Translations under genes and position numbers: made by a program
Shown here: one piece after another, positions 61,101-64,000 of the stretch
How the letters are laid out: each line of letters opens with the position of its first letter
Numbering within the stretch: the first letter of the stretch is position 1
Notes under the pieces: model-generated
Told to the model about the DNA's origin: nothing
What the model saw: only the letters and a program-made list of their open reading frames with translations
Databases searched by the model: none
Assembly: GCA_037447655.1 (NCBI GenBank)
Contig: JBBHKE010002431.1
Location: 37,641-101,640, forward strand
Length of the DNA: 64,000 nt
Reading direction: 5' to 3'
Origin: Zygnema cylindricum
Taxonomy: Eukaryota > Streptophyta > Zygnematophyceae > Zygnematales > Zygnemataceae

Positions 61101-63349
61101 CTTAAATTCATGTTCTCTAAAAGTGTCGACCTTTGTCTACGAAAATGGAGAAATGTGGGTTGTCGTCCATCATCTACGATCTTCACAATGCTATCATCAA
61201 TATTGTTTGACGATTGACCAATATGGTGGAATTTGATGAATCTATATCCGACGTGGGAGAGAAAAAACGTCACACAGTTATATTTGGAAAAAGCTTTCAA
61301 ACCCCACGGCTTCGACAACAAATTCATCGCCGATTGTGACCTATTTTTTACCTCTCTATTTTTTAAATTTGTTGCTACCATGTAATGACTTTCTTTGAGA
61401 GTTCTAACCTTTCTTTCCTTTGCAAAATCTATAAATATACGGAAAGTTGAATATATTTTTTGTTCAATGTTCACCAATTCCGTTTTGTTGCCTTGAGTGG
61501 ACTTTCTTTTCTTTAAATTCGTAATAACCTGATTGTTTGAATTTTGATTTTTTCGTACTACATTGATCCGATTTAAATCACAAAACATTGTTAGTAAGGC
61601 AAAAAAATGTTCTTATTGTTTTACCGTCAACTTTGAAGATCCACGCGTTTCTATTTTGTAATTCGTTGTTTCCGTTTCTTTTTGTTCGATCACTATTTTC
61701 ATCTACCTTGTGACTGTTAAACTTCAGATATTTGTGCATTCTACTTTTATGTTCACATATCATAATGTTCTCCTGTTTTGTGCTATAAGTTTAAAGCTAT
61801 GACTTTTTGTTTTGTGAAGCAATTTCGGATTTTCGTCCACAAATATCTTGGTGATCTTCCCAATAACGTAGAACGCTTGTTTTTTCCATATGACATCAAA
61901 GGATTTCTCTGAGGGCGCAAAATAGCCTGATTCCAATATTGAAGCGAGAACATTAGTTCAAAACGTCCTAGCCCATCTCTAGAAAAAAGCTCGGATGTAA
62001 AATATATATATATATATATAGTTTTTTCTTCTTTTACCATAATCATCTATGTATCCATTTGCTTATGTTTTTTTTTTTGTGAATGAGATGCGTCCTCCCT
62101 CCAATGATCACTCACAAGAATTTCAAGGCTGTGAGATTCCCAATCTCCGGCGCAATGTTCCCCACCAGTCCCTTGTTGTATATACTTCTGCATAGCACCT
62201 CCACATAAGTTACTGAATAAAACCCCCCCGTTGTCTCCTCACCCCTCCCCCCTCCTCCCCTCCCCCCTCCCCCCTCCTCCCCTCCCGCCTTCACAGGCCT
62301 TCCATTTGTTGACGGACTAGTTACCAACTTCTCACTTTCCAACCGCCCCTCTCCCCTCTCTCATAAACCCAAAAAAACCTTTGTACCTTTCCCCTCTTGT
62401 TTTTTTGTGAACGACTTGTCCGGTGCTCTTTGACAACCCCTCTTCCAACCCCTCGCCCCTTCTGATAAATGCCAGCATAAAATTCCCTGAAATTCCTCTC
62501 CCTTCACCCCTCCAAATCCCTCTATACCCCTCTTCCTCCCCCTCTAAAACCCATAAGGAAATGGCTTATGATCCCACACCATTAATAAAAGGTATTATGA
62601 TTCTAACCCCTGAAGAAAAGGACAAATTTCCATCTTAAACATCTAACAGTAAGTTACATGGTCCTTCATTTTCTCTTTCCCCTTCCCTCTTCCCTCTTCC
62701 CTCTTCCCCTCTTCCATTTTCCCTTTCCCTCTTCCTCATGAGAGGGTTCGACCAGCCTATGCGTCGAATTCGGTGCTAAAATTAGTGCGAAACTTGGGGA
62801 ACGAAATTCAATGCGAAATTTACTGCATTATCGGTACGAAATGTAGTATGAGACTCACAAATTCCGTGGAAATTTAATGGGAAATTTAAGCTTGAAATGT
62901 TCACAGTACAGAGTGCACGCAGCAAATAATGACTCACATGGCATAGACGTGACCGGAATCGTGGCACCTACACGGTGCGGCATACCAGTAGCCGCGTGCT
63001 CCGTAGCATCGGATCGCGGGAAAGTTTCCCTTGTTCTCGACGGCCGCCTTCACCGCCTCCAGAGCCGACTCTGCAGCAGCCGTACGGACAGTACGGAAAC
63101 ACGCGTCAGAGGAGCGAATTAGAGCGTGAATTCACACGTGTAAAGACAGGAATGCACACCTAGAGGGGGAAAGAAGAGGGAAAGGAGGGGAAAGGAGGGG
63201 GGAAGGAGAGGGAAAGGATAAGGAAAGGAGGTCAGGGGAGGGGAAAACTTACTGTCAGACTGCGACACGGGCCCGTCGTAATATCCCATCACGAGTGCCA
63301 CGTGGCATGCTAAGCTCAGCACTGTCGCGGTGACCATGATGGCAGCCAT
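27463..63349 (-). CDS. Gene B: signal peptide-LRR-EGF-proline-rich protein
   Basis: Complete-looking multi-exon gene on the minus strand, in transcript order: 63349-63253 (signal peptide), 63070-62938 (LRR cap), 62187-62116, 40826-40755, 39827-39756, 38511-38440, 37636-37565, 33579-33508, 32383-32312, 31391-31319 and 30609-30538 (LRRs), 29761-29481 (EGF-like) and 27794-27463 (Pro-rich with TAA). Phases agree at every junction except the 73-nt exon 31391-31319. If that exon is skipped the product is about 472 residues; if included, the frame breaks and stops inside the exon. The start was chosen because the ATG opens a hydrophobic signal-like segment that splices in phase into the cap. Predicted to be secreted, with an LRX-like domain plan. 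No transmembrane or kinase domain is evident. The giant intron 40827-62115 holds Copia-2, Copia-3 and unrecognised DNA. Confidence 0.82.
29226..29250. repeat. (TA)n microsatellite
   Basis: Short alternating TA tract in the intron between the EGF and Pro-rich exons of gene B. Confidence 0.9.
29481..29761 (-). CDS. Gene B exon: LRR exit and EGF-like Cys-rich module
   Basis: 281 nt, acceptor ATTTACAG, donor GTATGTC, phase 2 in and phase 1 out. It starts [11 protein letters not shown], then has a ten-cysteine module with [36 protein letters not shown] and the end FICK. It is nearly identical in the Cys framework to 22309-22586 of gene A; the loop between the first and third Cys differs most. Confidence 0.92.
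30062..30215 (-). mobile_element. Probable tRNA-derived SINE
   Basis: On the minus strand 'gctggtggcacaaatgttag' then 'cgcactgaaggctctgttca' and 'aaggtcccagatttgcatct' resemble the D arm, anticodon arm and T arm of a tRNA with decayed A and B boxes. A non-tRNA body follows ('ctggctcacttttcactatc'). It is too diverged to be a working tRNA gene. It lies in the intron between the last LRR exon and the EGF exon of gene B. Confidence 0.45.
30538..30609 (-). CDS. Gene B exon: LRR 9 (last)
   Basis: 72 nt, acceptor GATCACAG, donor GTGAGACAC, phase 2/2. Core [17 protein letters not shown]. Confidence 0.92.
31319..31391 (-). pseudogene. Gene B exon: LRR 8, 73 nt, frameshifted
   Basis: Perfect splice sites (GTGTCACAG, GTAAGACACATGACAC), but 73 nt instead of 72. 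From the 3' end it reads as a normal LRR ([17 protein letters not shown]); the extra base is in the first 13 nt. Used as it stands, the phase-2 reading is shifted and meets TAG within the exon. Because neighbouring LRR exons are all symmetrical, skipping this exon would restore the frame. Confidence 0.85.
31860..32311. repeat. 228-bp tandem duplication including an exon edge
   Basis: Two copies of about 228 bp sit head to tail. Both carry 'ccgtggcgatattttgtaaa'-like and 'atagataatgtttattttct' words, and both end at 'cttacaagctactga'. In the right copy this word is the donor edge of LRR 7. In the left copy it is an orphan donor with about 10 exon bases (32079-32094). Confidence 0.88.
32312..32383 (-). 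CDS. Gene B exon: LRR 7
   Basis: 72 nt, acceptor GATGCCACAG, donor GTAAGACAC, phase 2/2. Core [17 protein letters not shown]. The conserved cassette tail after the donor is cut short by the 228-bp tandem duplication. Confidence 0.92.
32757..32862. repeat. (TA)n microsatellite
   Basis: Long alternating TA with 'tacatatatatattt' interruptions; it gives spurious Ile/Tyr reading frames. Confidence 0.95.
33508..33579 (-). CDS. Gene B exon: LRR 6
   Basis: 72 nt, acceptor GGTGTAACAG, donor GTAAGGCACATGACACTATG, phase 2/2. Core [17 protein letters not shown], a textbook plant-type LRR. Confidence 0.94.
34053..34098. repeat. (TA)n microsatellite
   Basis: Alternating TA tract bordering the Copia-4 relic. 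Confidence 0.95.
34150..35790 (+). mobile_element. Copia-4: highly decayed copia relic related to Copia-3
   Basis: Stop-riddled but collinear with Copia-3. Gag start [17 protein letters not shown] (compare [13 protein letters not shown]); Gag middle with EAW and MLTLFKR words; knuckle remnant [18 protein letters not shown] near 34717 (compare [18 protein letters not shown]); protease remnant [15 protein letters not shown] near 35085; integrase tail [17 protein letters not shown] near 35300. No LTRs or catalytic residues could be confirmed. It lies in the 4-kb intron between LRR 5 and LRR 6 of gene B, on the opposite strand. Confidence 0.72.
35815..36680. repeat. Trinucleotide CAT/CGT array
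   Basis: Interrupted (ATC)n, (GTC)n and (ATT)n repeats, including a run of 'cgtcaccatcgtcaccat'. Both strands show Asp-, Ser- or Ile/Val-rich frames that are products of the repeat, not genes. Located in the intron between LRR 5 and LRR 6 of gene B. Confidence 0.93.
37565..37636 (-). CDS. Gene B exon: LRR 5
   Basis: 72 nt, acceptor GGTGTCACAG, donor GTAAGGCAAATGATATTG, phase 2/2. Core [17 protein letters not shown]. Confidence 0.93.
38440..38511 (-). CDS. Gene B exon: LRR 4
   Basis: 72 nt, acceptor GGTTTTACAG, donor GTAATACATTGACACTATG, phase 2/2. Core [17 protein letters not shown]. Confidence 0.93.
39756..39827 (-). CDS. Gene B exon: LRR 3
   Basis: 72 nt, acceptor TTTTCAAAG (a less typical AAG end), donor GTAAGACACACGGCACTATC, phase 2/2. 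Core [17 protein letters not shown]. Confidence 0.9.
40755..40826 (-). CDS. Gene B exon: LRR 2
   Basis: 72 nt, acceptor TTGTGTCACAG, donor GTAAGACACATATAACTATA, phase 2/2. Core [17 protein letters not shown]. The intron upstream of it (40827-62115) is 21.3 kb. Confidence 0.93.
40827..41773. other. Intron of gene B, no feature recognised
   Basis: AT-rich intron-like DNA with a C-rich patch at about 41,229-41,260 (ccccctctccccctctcccc). No LRR exon or element domain found. The left LTR of Copia-2 starts at 41774. Confidence 0.5.
41774..42254 (-). repeat. Copia-2 3' LTR
   Basis: 481 bp, TGTTCACC...CTCCAACA in the + reading. It shares its first 150 bp and parts of the middle with 48088-48640 and with the split copy at 48643-48850 plus 54884 onward. 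Confidence 0.8.
42299..42515. mobile_element. 217-bp TIR element (MITE) with TA flank
   Basis: Terminal inverted repeats of about 24 bp: left CACCGTGTATCACTATTAGG, right end (reverse-complemented) CACTGTGAATCGTTATTAGT. A TA precedes the left end; the right flank is AA, one change from TA. Internally 'tccgtacacac' and 'gtgtacagaga' form a second inverted pair. Its central words 'caatcgcaaccgtcagatc' recur inverted at 63580-63605 in another copy. No coding capacity; probably non-autonomous Tc1/mariner-like, judged from the TA only. Confidence 0.8.
42900..44110 (-). pseudogene. Copia-2 reverse transcriptase remnants
   Basis: At 43831-44049 an RT start remnant reads [19 protein letters not shown] and KCVFKKK (compare copia WxLVxLPxGKKxIxxKWVFK). 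At 43057-43254 the RT end reads [14 protein letters not shown] and [20 protein letters not shown], which fits copia families well. The YVDD site is not readable between them. Confidence 0.8.
44520..45220 (-). pseudogene. Copia-2 integrase remnants
   Basis: The frame at 44520-44807 has [20 protein letters not shown] then [11 protein letters not shown], the copia integrase C-terminal block. Further upstream, interrupted frames show [17 protein letters not shown] and a core start where the usual DDFSRF reads CDYFLRF. Catalytic residues are partly lost. Confidence 0.8.
45600..47160 (-). pseudogene. Copia-2 Gag and protease remnants
   Basis: 46411-46611 and 46168-46368 give Gag pieces ([39 protein letters not shown]) of the copia Gag type. 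45,780-46,160 is an Arg/Lys/Gly-rich linker where a zinc knuckle would be expected. [12 protein letters not shown] near 45,750 is the protease site, with Thr for Ser after Asp (D-T-G is still a valid aspartic-protease triad) and the following Ala-Ser changed. Confidence 0.78.
47161..48049. other. Copia-2 region between primer site and Gag; unassigned
   Basis: About 0.9 kb. A 93-codon frame at 47276-47557 (-) has no domain I recognise. The rest is AT-rich, possibly leader sequence or another insertion. Confidence 0.35.
48050..48061 (-). promoter_or_regulatory. Copia-2 primer-binding site (tRNA-Met 3' end type)
   Basis: The minus strand reads TGGTATCGGAGC, one mismatch from TGGTATCAGAGC, the standard complement of the initiator tRNA-Met acceptor end in plant copia elements. 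It lies 26 nt inside the 5' LTR border. Confidence 0.78.
48088..48640 (-). repeat. Copia-2 5' LTR (diverged)
   Basis: Begins TGTTCACCATAG (+ reading) and follows the 41774 LTR through 'cctctcctcccttctccact' and 'ctcgaaagcctc', but differs by many substitutions and indels. The far end does not keep the CTCCAACA terminus. Confidence 0.65.
48643..48849 (-). repeat. Split Copia-2-family LTR, left part
   Basis: 'gttcaccacagtaaatgcat' and 'gaagcactcaaattaaacaa' match the start of the 41774 LTR. Similarity stops where the TIR element begins at 48852; the next LTR segment resumes at 54884 ('gtgccacccagaaacctcc'). Confidence 0.65.
49105..49580 (+). repeat. Copia-3 5' LTR
   Basis: Starts TGTTGAAATACAC and ends TCATTCAATA. 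The ends TGTTG and CAATA are imperfect inverted repeats. The last 18 bases contain an ATG (49563) in frame with Gag. Confidence 0.94.
49563..50821 (+). pseudogene. Copia-3 Gag, zinc knuckle and protease start
   Basis: Translation from the ATG at 49563 gives [20 protein letters not shown] then [13 protein letters not shown], a stop (TAA where CAA/Gln is expected), then SFEKIWG. After a frameshift at about 49720 the capsid-like part continues ([36 protein letters not shown]). TAG at 50246 precedes the zinc knuckle [14 protein letters not shown] (CX2CX4HX4C intact), a Pro/Tyr-rich linker and the protease site [13 protein letters not shown]. There the catalytic D-S-G has become D-Y-G. Broken gene. 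Confidence 0.9.
49581..49595 (+). promoter_or_regulatory. Copia-3 primer-binding site (internal initiator tRNA-Met)
   Basis: GGTTATGGGCCTAGC directly abuts the 5' LTR. Its first 11 bases are the exact complement of the initiator tRNA-Met anticodon arm (GGCCCATAACC). The same stretch is translated as part of the Gag N-terminus. Confidence 0.87.
50825..51950 (+). pseudogene. Copia-3 protease end and integrase
   Basis: [20 protein letters not shown] is the usual protease-to-integrase block. [14 protein letters not shown] and FCHGCILGK form the HHCC zinc finger. The catalytic residues are D in LIHSDVCGP (the DDFSRF motif follows), D in [13 protein letters not shown] and E in [12 protein letters not shown]. 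The normal QQNGVAER has Val changed to Asp. A frameshift near 51,410-51,440 divides the core. Confidence 0.92.
52318..53540 (+). pseudogene. Copia-3 reverse transcriptase
   Basis: [20 protein letters not shown] and [19 protein letters not shown] open the domain; a TAA replaces a Tyr/sense codon, then [18 protein letters not shown] continues. [18 protein letters not shown] and [12 protein letters not shown] follow. The active site YVDD is at 53102-53113. Several stops lie at about 52,840, 53,066 and 53,178. The end shows [17 protein letters not shown] and a changed LTxTRPDI region. Confidence 0.93.
53600..54080 (+). pseudogene. Copia-3 RNase H
   Basis: [19 protein letters not shown] has the first Asp. 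[20 protein letters not shown] holds the TEAEY block, [13 protein letters not shown] the next Asp, and KHIDI then [12 protein letters not shown] the end of the domain. The frame breaks just after HIDI. Confidence 0.93.
54091..54103 (+). promoter_or_regulatory. Copia-3 polypurine tract
   Basis: AATCGAGAGGGGG immediately before the 3' LTR, the expected plus-strand primer. Confidence 0.88.
54104..54577 (+). repeat. Copia-3 3' LTR
   Basis: 474 bp, TGTTGTAATACACAATGC to TCATTCAATA, followed by the target duplication AATGC at 54578-54582. Confidence 0.95.
54884..55100 (-). repeat. Split Copia-2-family LTR, right part
   Basis: 'aagcgacaagtgcaaatgtg' and 'tgccacccagaaacctccaa' match the middle of the 41774 LTR. 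It is the continuation of 48643-48849 past the TIR element. The right boundary is not clear. Confidence 0.6.
55101..55905. other. Repeat-rich intron DNA
   Basis: Contains three imperfect ~35-bp tandem units at 55173-55275 ('ggcc[t/g]acgtc...aaacgggtaacttt' type) and a second repeat at 55577-55653 ('aggacacggtctatgcgcat' and 'aggacacggtccatgcccgt'). A TATA-like 'gtatataaaaac' is at about 55,673; it may be an LTR promoter remnant. No coding region recognised. Confidence 0.5.
55906..55948. repeat. Near-perfect 43-bp palindrome / hairpin
   Basis: Arms AGTGATTAGCTAGT (55906-55919) and ACTAGCTAATCACT (55935-55948) are exact inverse complements. Inside, TCCTC and GAGGA extend the stem by five more pairs past one mismatch, leaving a 3-base AGG loop. 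Confidence 0.93.
55949..60730. other. Giant intron of gene B; unrecognised sequence
   Basis: No feature I can name. Reading frames are short and carry no known domains: 56386-56631 (+), 57281-57568 (-), 57729-58079 (-), 59448-59924 (-, 158 codons, Ser/Pro/Phe-rich) and 60179-60460 (-, Ser/Pro-rich). Lys-rich stop-broken peptides on the plus strand at 57,600-59,400 (for example [14 protein letters not shown]) suggest an old decayed element. Confidence 0.4.
60827..61588 (-). CDS. Hypothetical 253-codon ORF, unrecognised
   Basis: One of the two longest stop-free frames in the window outside retroelements and simple repeats. Basic N-terminal part ([31 protein letters not shown]), then a mixed part with Tyr/Phe-rich segments ([20 protein letters not shown]). 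Upstream on the same strand, frames at 61578-61763 and 61783-62046 are also Lys/Asn-rich and may belong to the same unit with a broken frame. It sits in the giant intron of gene B in the same orientation. It could be a gene within an intron, part of a dead element, or chance. I recognise no domain. Confidence 0.3.
   Translation of the reverse strand: MFCDLNRINVVRKNQNSNNQVITNLKKRKSTQGNKTELVNIEQKIYSTFRIFIDFAKERKVRTLKESHYMVATNLKNREVKNRSQSAMNLLSKPWGLKAFSKYNCVTFFLSHVGYRFIKFHHIGQSSNNIDDSIVKIVDDGRQPTFLHFRRQRSTLLENMNLSSELPYLVGKHEEIPNPRRFMTTKSHSRWFECFFYNIFSGRPLNSPMISSPAYYGRKSTYVWRGFEPHLNFIYTTNPLSTGKPFYCYSSVG
62003..62020. repeat. (TA)n microsatellite
   Basis: Short alternating TA tract. Confidence 0.9.
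62116..62187 (-). CDS. Gene B exon: LRR 1
   Basis: 72 nt, acceptor GCTATGCAG, donor GTGAGTGA, phase 2/2. Joined to the cap exon it reads VYAISIYNKG, then [16 protein letters not shown]: a complete first LRR beta-strand and turn. Counterpart of 1567-1638 in gene A. Its position far from LRR 2 reflects the 21-kb intron. Confidence 0.87.
62188..62937 (-). other. Intron of gene B between cap and first LRR
   Basis: 750 bp. Pyrimidine-rich runs on the + strand (62,220-62,290 and 62,640-62,745, the latter CCCTCTTC units) are purine-rich in the sense direction. Words 'gcgaaat' and 'gaaattcaatgcgaaattta' near 62,790-62,820 mirror 825-850 of the window. Frames here (for example 62423-62638 +) look like by-products. 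Confidence 0.6.
62938..63070 (-). CDS. Gene B exon: LRR N-terminal cap
   Basis: 133 nt, acceptor GCTGCAG, donor GTGAGTC, phase 1 in and phase 2 out. Encodes [17 protein letters not shown], then [20 protein letters not shown] and VYA. The helix, the Trp and the closely spaced Cys pair followed by 'V-x-x-I' into the first LRR match the plant LRRNT_2 cap pattern (AL...W...C...V). The phases fit both neighbours exactly, and base composition is much more GC-rich than the introns, as expected of an exon. Confidence 0.82.
63253..63349 (-). CDS. Gene B first coding exon: signal peptide
   Basis: 97 nt from ATG to a consensus GTAAGT donor, phase 1. [20 protein letters not shown] is a typical hydrophobic signal-peptide core, followed by [12 protein letters not shown]. 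The intron to the cap exon is 182 bp and pyrimidine-rich in sense. I chose this ATG because it is the first before the hydrophobic run and the splice keeps the frame. No promoter motif is obvious upstream. Confidence 0.8.
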
Positions 63350-63501
63350 GGCGAGGAAGTGGTCACGTCACACGGATACAAAAGTTTTTTGGCAGTATAC
63401 ACGGATGGCAGGTTGAGAGAAGTGTTTGAGAAAAGTCTTTTCCAGTTCCGTTGAGGTTTGGGCCGATGGAGCGAATATGTACTTTTGCTATGTTGTGACA
63501 G

Positions 63502-63633
63502 TACACCGTGAATCGTTACTAGTGTAACTGTTTTTTCCGCAACTTAAAGCATTTTTTATCCGTACACACTTGTTGGATTGTGGATCTGACGGTTGCGATT
63601 GAAAGGTAAGACTCTCAGCTTCCAATTGGCTGT
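63502..63633. mobile_element. TIR element (MITE) copy, cut by assembly gap
   Basis: After TA (63502-63503) the end CACCGTGAATCGTTACTAGT matches the 42299 and 48852 elements. 'ccgtacacacttgt' and 'ggatctgacggttgcgattg' match the internal part of the 217-bp copy in reverse orientation. The other end is lost in the gap. It lies about 150 bp upstream of the gene B start codon. Confidence 0.72.
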
Positions 63634-63847
63634 NNNNNNNNNNNNNNNNNNNNNNNNNNNNNNNNNNNNNNNNNNNNNNNNNNNNNNNNNNNNNNNNNNN
63701 NNNNNNNNNNNNNNNNNNNNNNNNNNNNNNNNNNNNNNNNNNNNNNNNNNNNNNNNNNNNNNNNNNNNNNNNNNNNNNNNNNNNNNNNNNNNNNNNNNNN
63801 NNNNNNNNNNNNNNNNNNNNNNNNNNNNNNNNNNNNNNNNNNNNNNN
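63634..63847. other. Assembly gap (214 N)
   Basis: Run of N; the remaining half of the adjacent TIR element is probably inside it. Confidence 0.99.
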
Positions 63848-64000
63848 TTCATACGTATGTTATAATGATAGATTGTATGACATAATATAATAAAAGTAAT
63901 ATATCGCACCTTACGGTGCATATTCTTAGACAAGGCGCATAGATAAATTGACTTTTAGAAATGCCTGTCGCGACGTTTATTTGCAGCTGTTTATATTCAA
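63848..64000. other. Right edge, no feature recognised
   Basis: 153 bp of AT-rich sequence after the gap. Confidence 0.6.

Noticed and set aside
1-64000. CRISPR arrays, rRNA genes, intact tRNA genes, bacterial operons
   Set aside because: No regularly spaced identical repeats, no rRNA core words and no foldable intact tRNA; spliced genes and copia elements indicate a eukaryotic nuclear sequence.

Overview
This window looks like nuclear DNA of an intron-rich, AT-rich eukaryote. It has GT-AG introns with polypyrimidine or poly-T tracts, microsatellites, short assembly gaps and several Ty1/copia retrotransposons, and no operons or long uninterrupted genes. The leucine-rich repeats (LRRs) are of the plant type (LxxNxLxGxIPxxIGxLxxL), and two retroelement primer-binding sites match the anticodon arm of a plant-like initiator tRNA-Met. 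A green-lineage or other algal/protist genome is plausible, but I cannot name the organism.

The backbone of the window is two related genes pointing at each other. Gene A (+) is visible from its first LRR exon at 1567 to a proline-rich exon at 23668 that runs into an assembly gap; its first exons should lie to the left of the window. Gene B (-) can be followed from a signal-peptide exon (63253-63349) and an LRR N-terminal cap exon (62938-63070), through nine LRR exons and an EGF-like exon (29481-29761), to a proline-rich exon ending at a stop (27463). In both genes nearly every LRR is a separate 72-nt phase-2 exon, the EGF-like exon is 278 or 281 nt, and the proline-rich exon joins in phase 1 after the residues CK. 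The inferred product is signal peptide, LRR cap, 24-residue LRRs, EGF-like module and Arg/Ser/Pro-rich tail. This resembles the plan of plant leucine-rich-repeat extensins (LRX). I see no kinase domain.

Both genes have a giant intron after the first LRR exon (13.6 kb in A, 21.3 kb in B), and both introns are loaded with copia elements. Copia-1 (4247-10733, minus, 1.07-kb LTRs, TSD AGCCA) sits in gene A. In gene B lie the decayed Copia-2 (about 41774-48640, minus) and Copia-3 (49105-54577, plus, TSD AATGC). Copia-3 lies inside a TIR element that itself split a Copia-2-family LTR. A very degraded Copia-4 relic (about 34150-35790) lies between two LRR exons of gene B. Small TIR elements with TA duplications, a probable tRNA-derived SINE, a solo-LTR-like insertion, minisatellites, trinucleotide arrays and (TA)n tracts account for much of the rest.

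Several stretches hold only degenerate, unrecognised sequence: about 1.64-4.25 kb, 10.7-15.2 kb, 23.9-27.4 kb and 55.1-62.1 kb. Gene B carries a 73-nt frameshifted LRR exon (31319-31391) and gene A a dead LRR exon (about 20496). The LRR array therefore appears to grow by duplication of exon-plus-flank cassettes and to lose units by decay.
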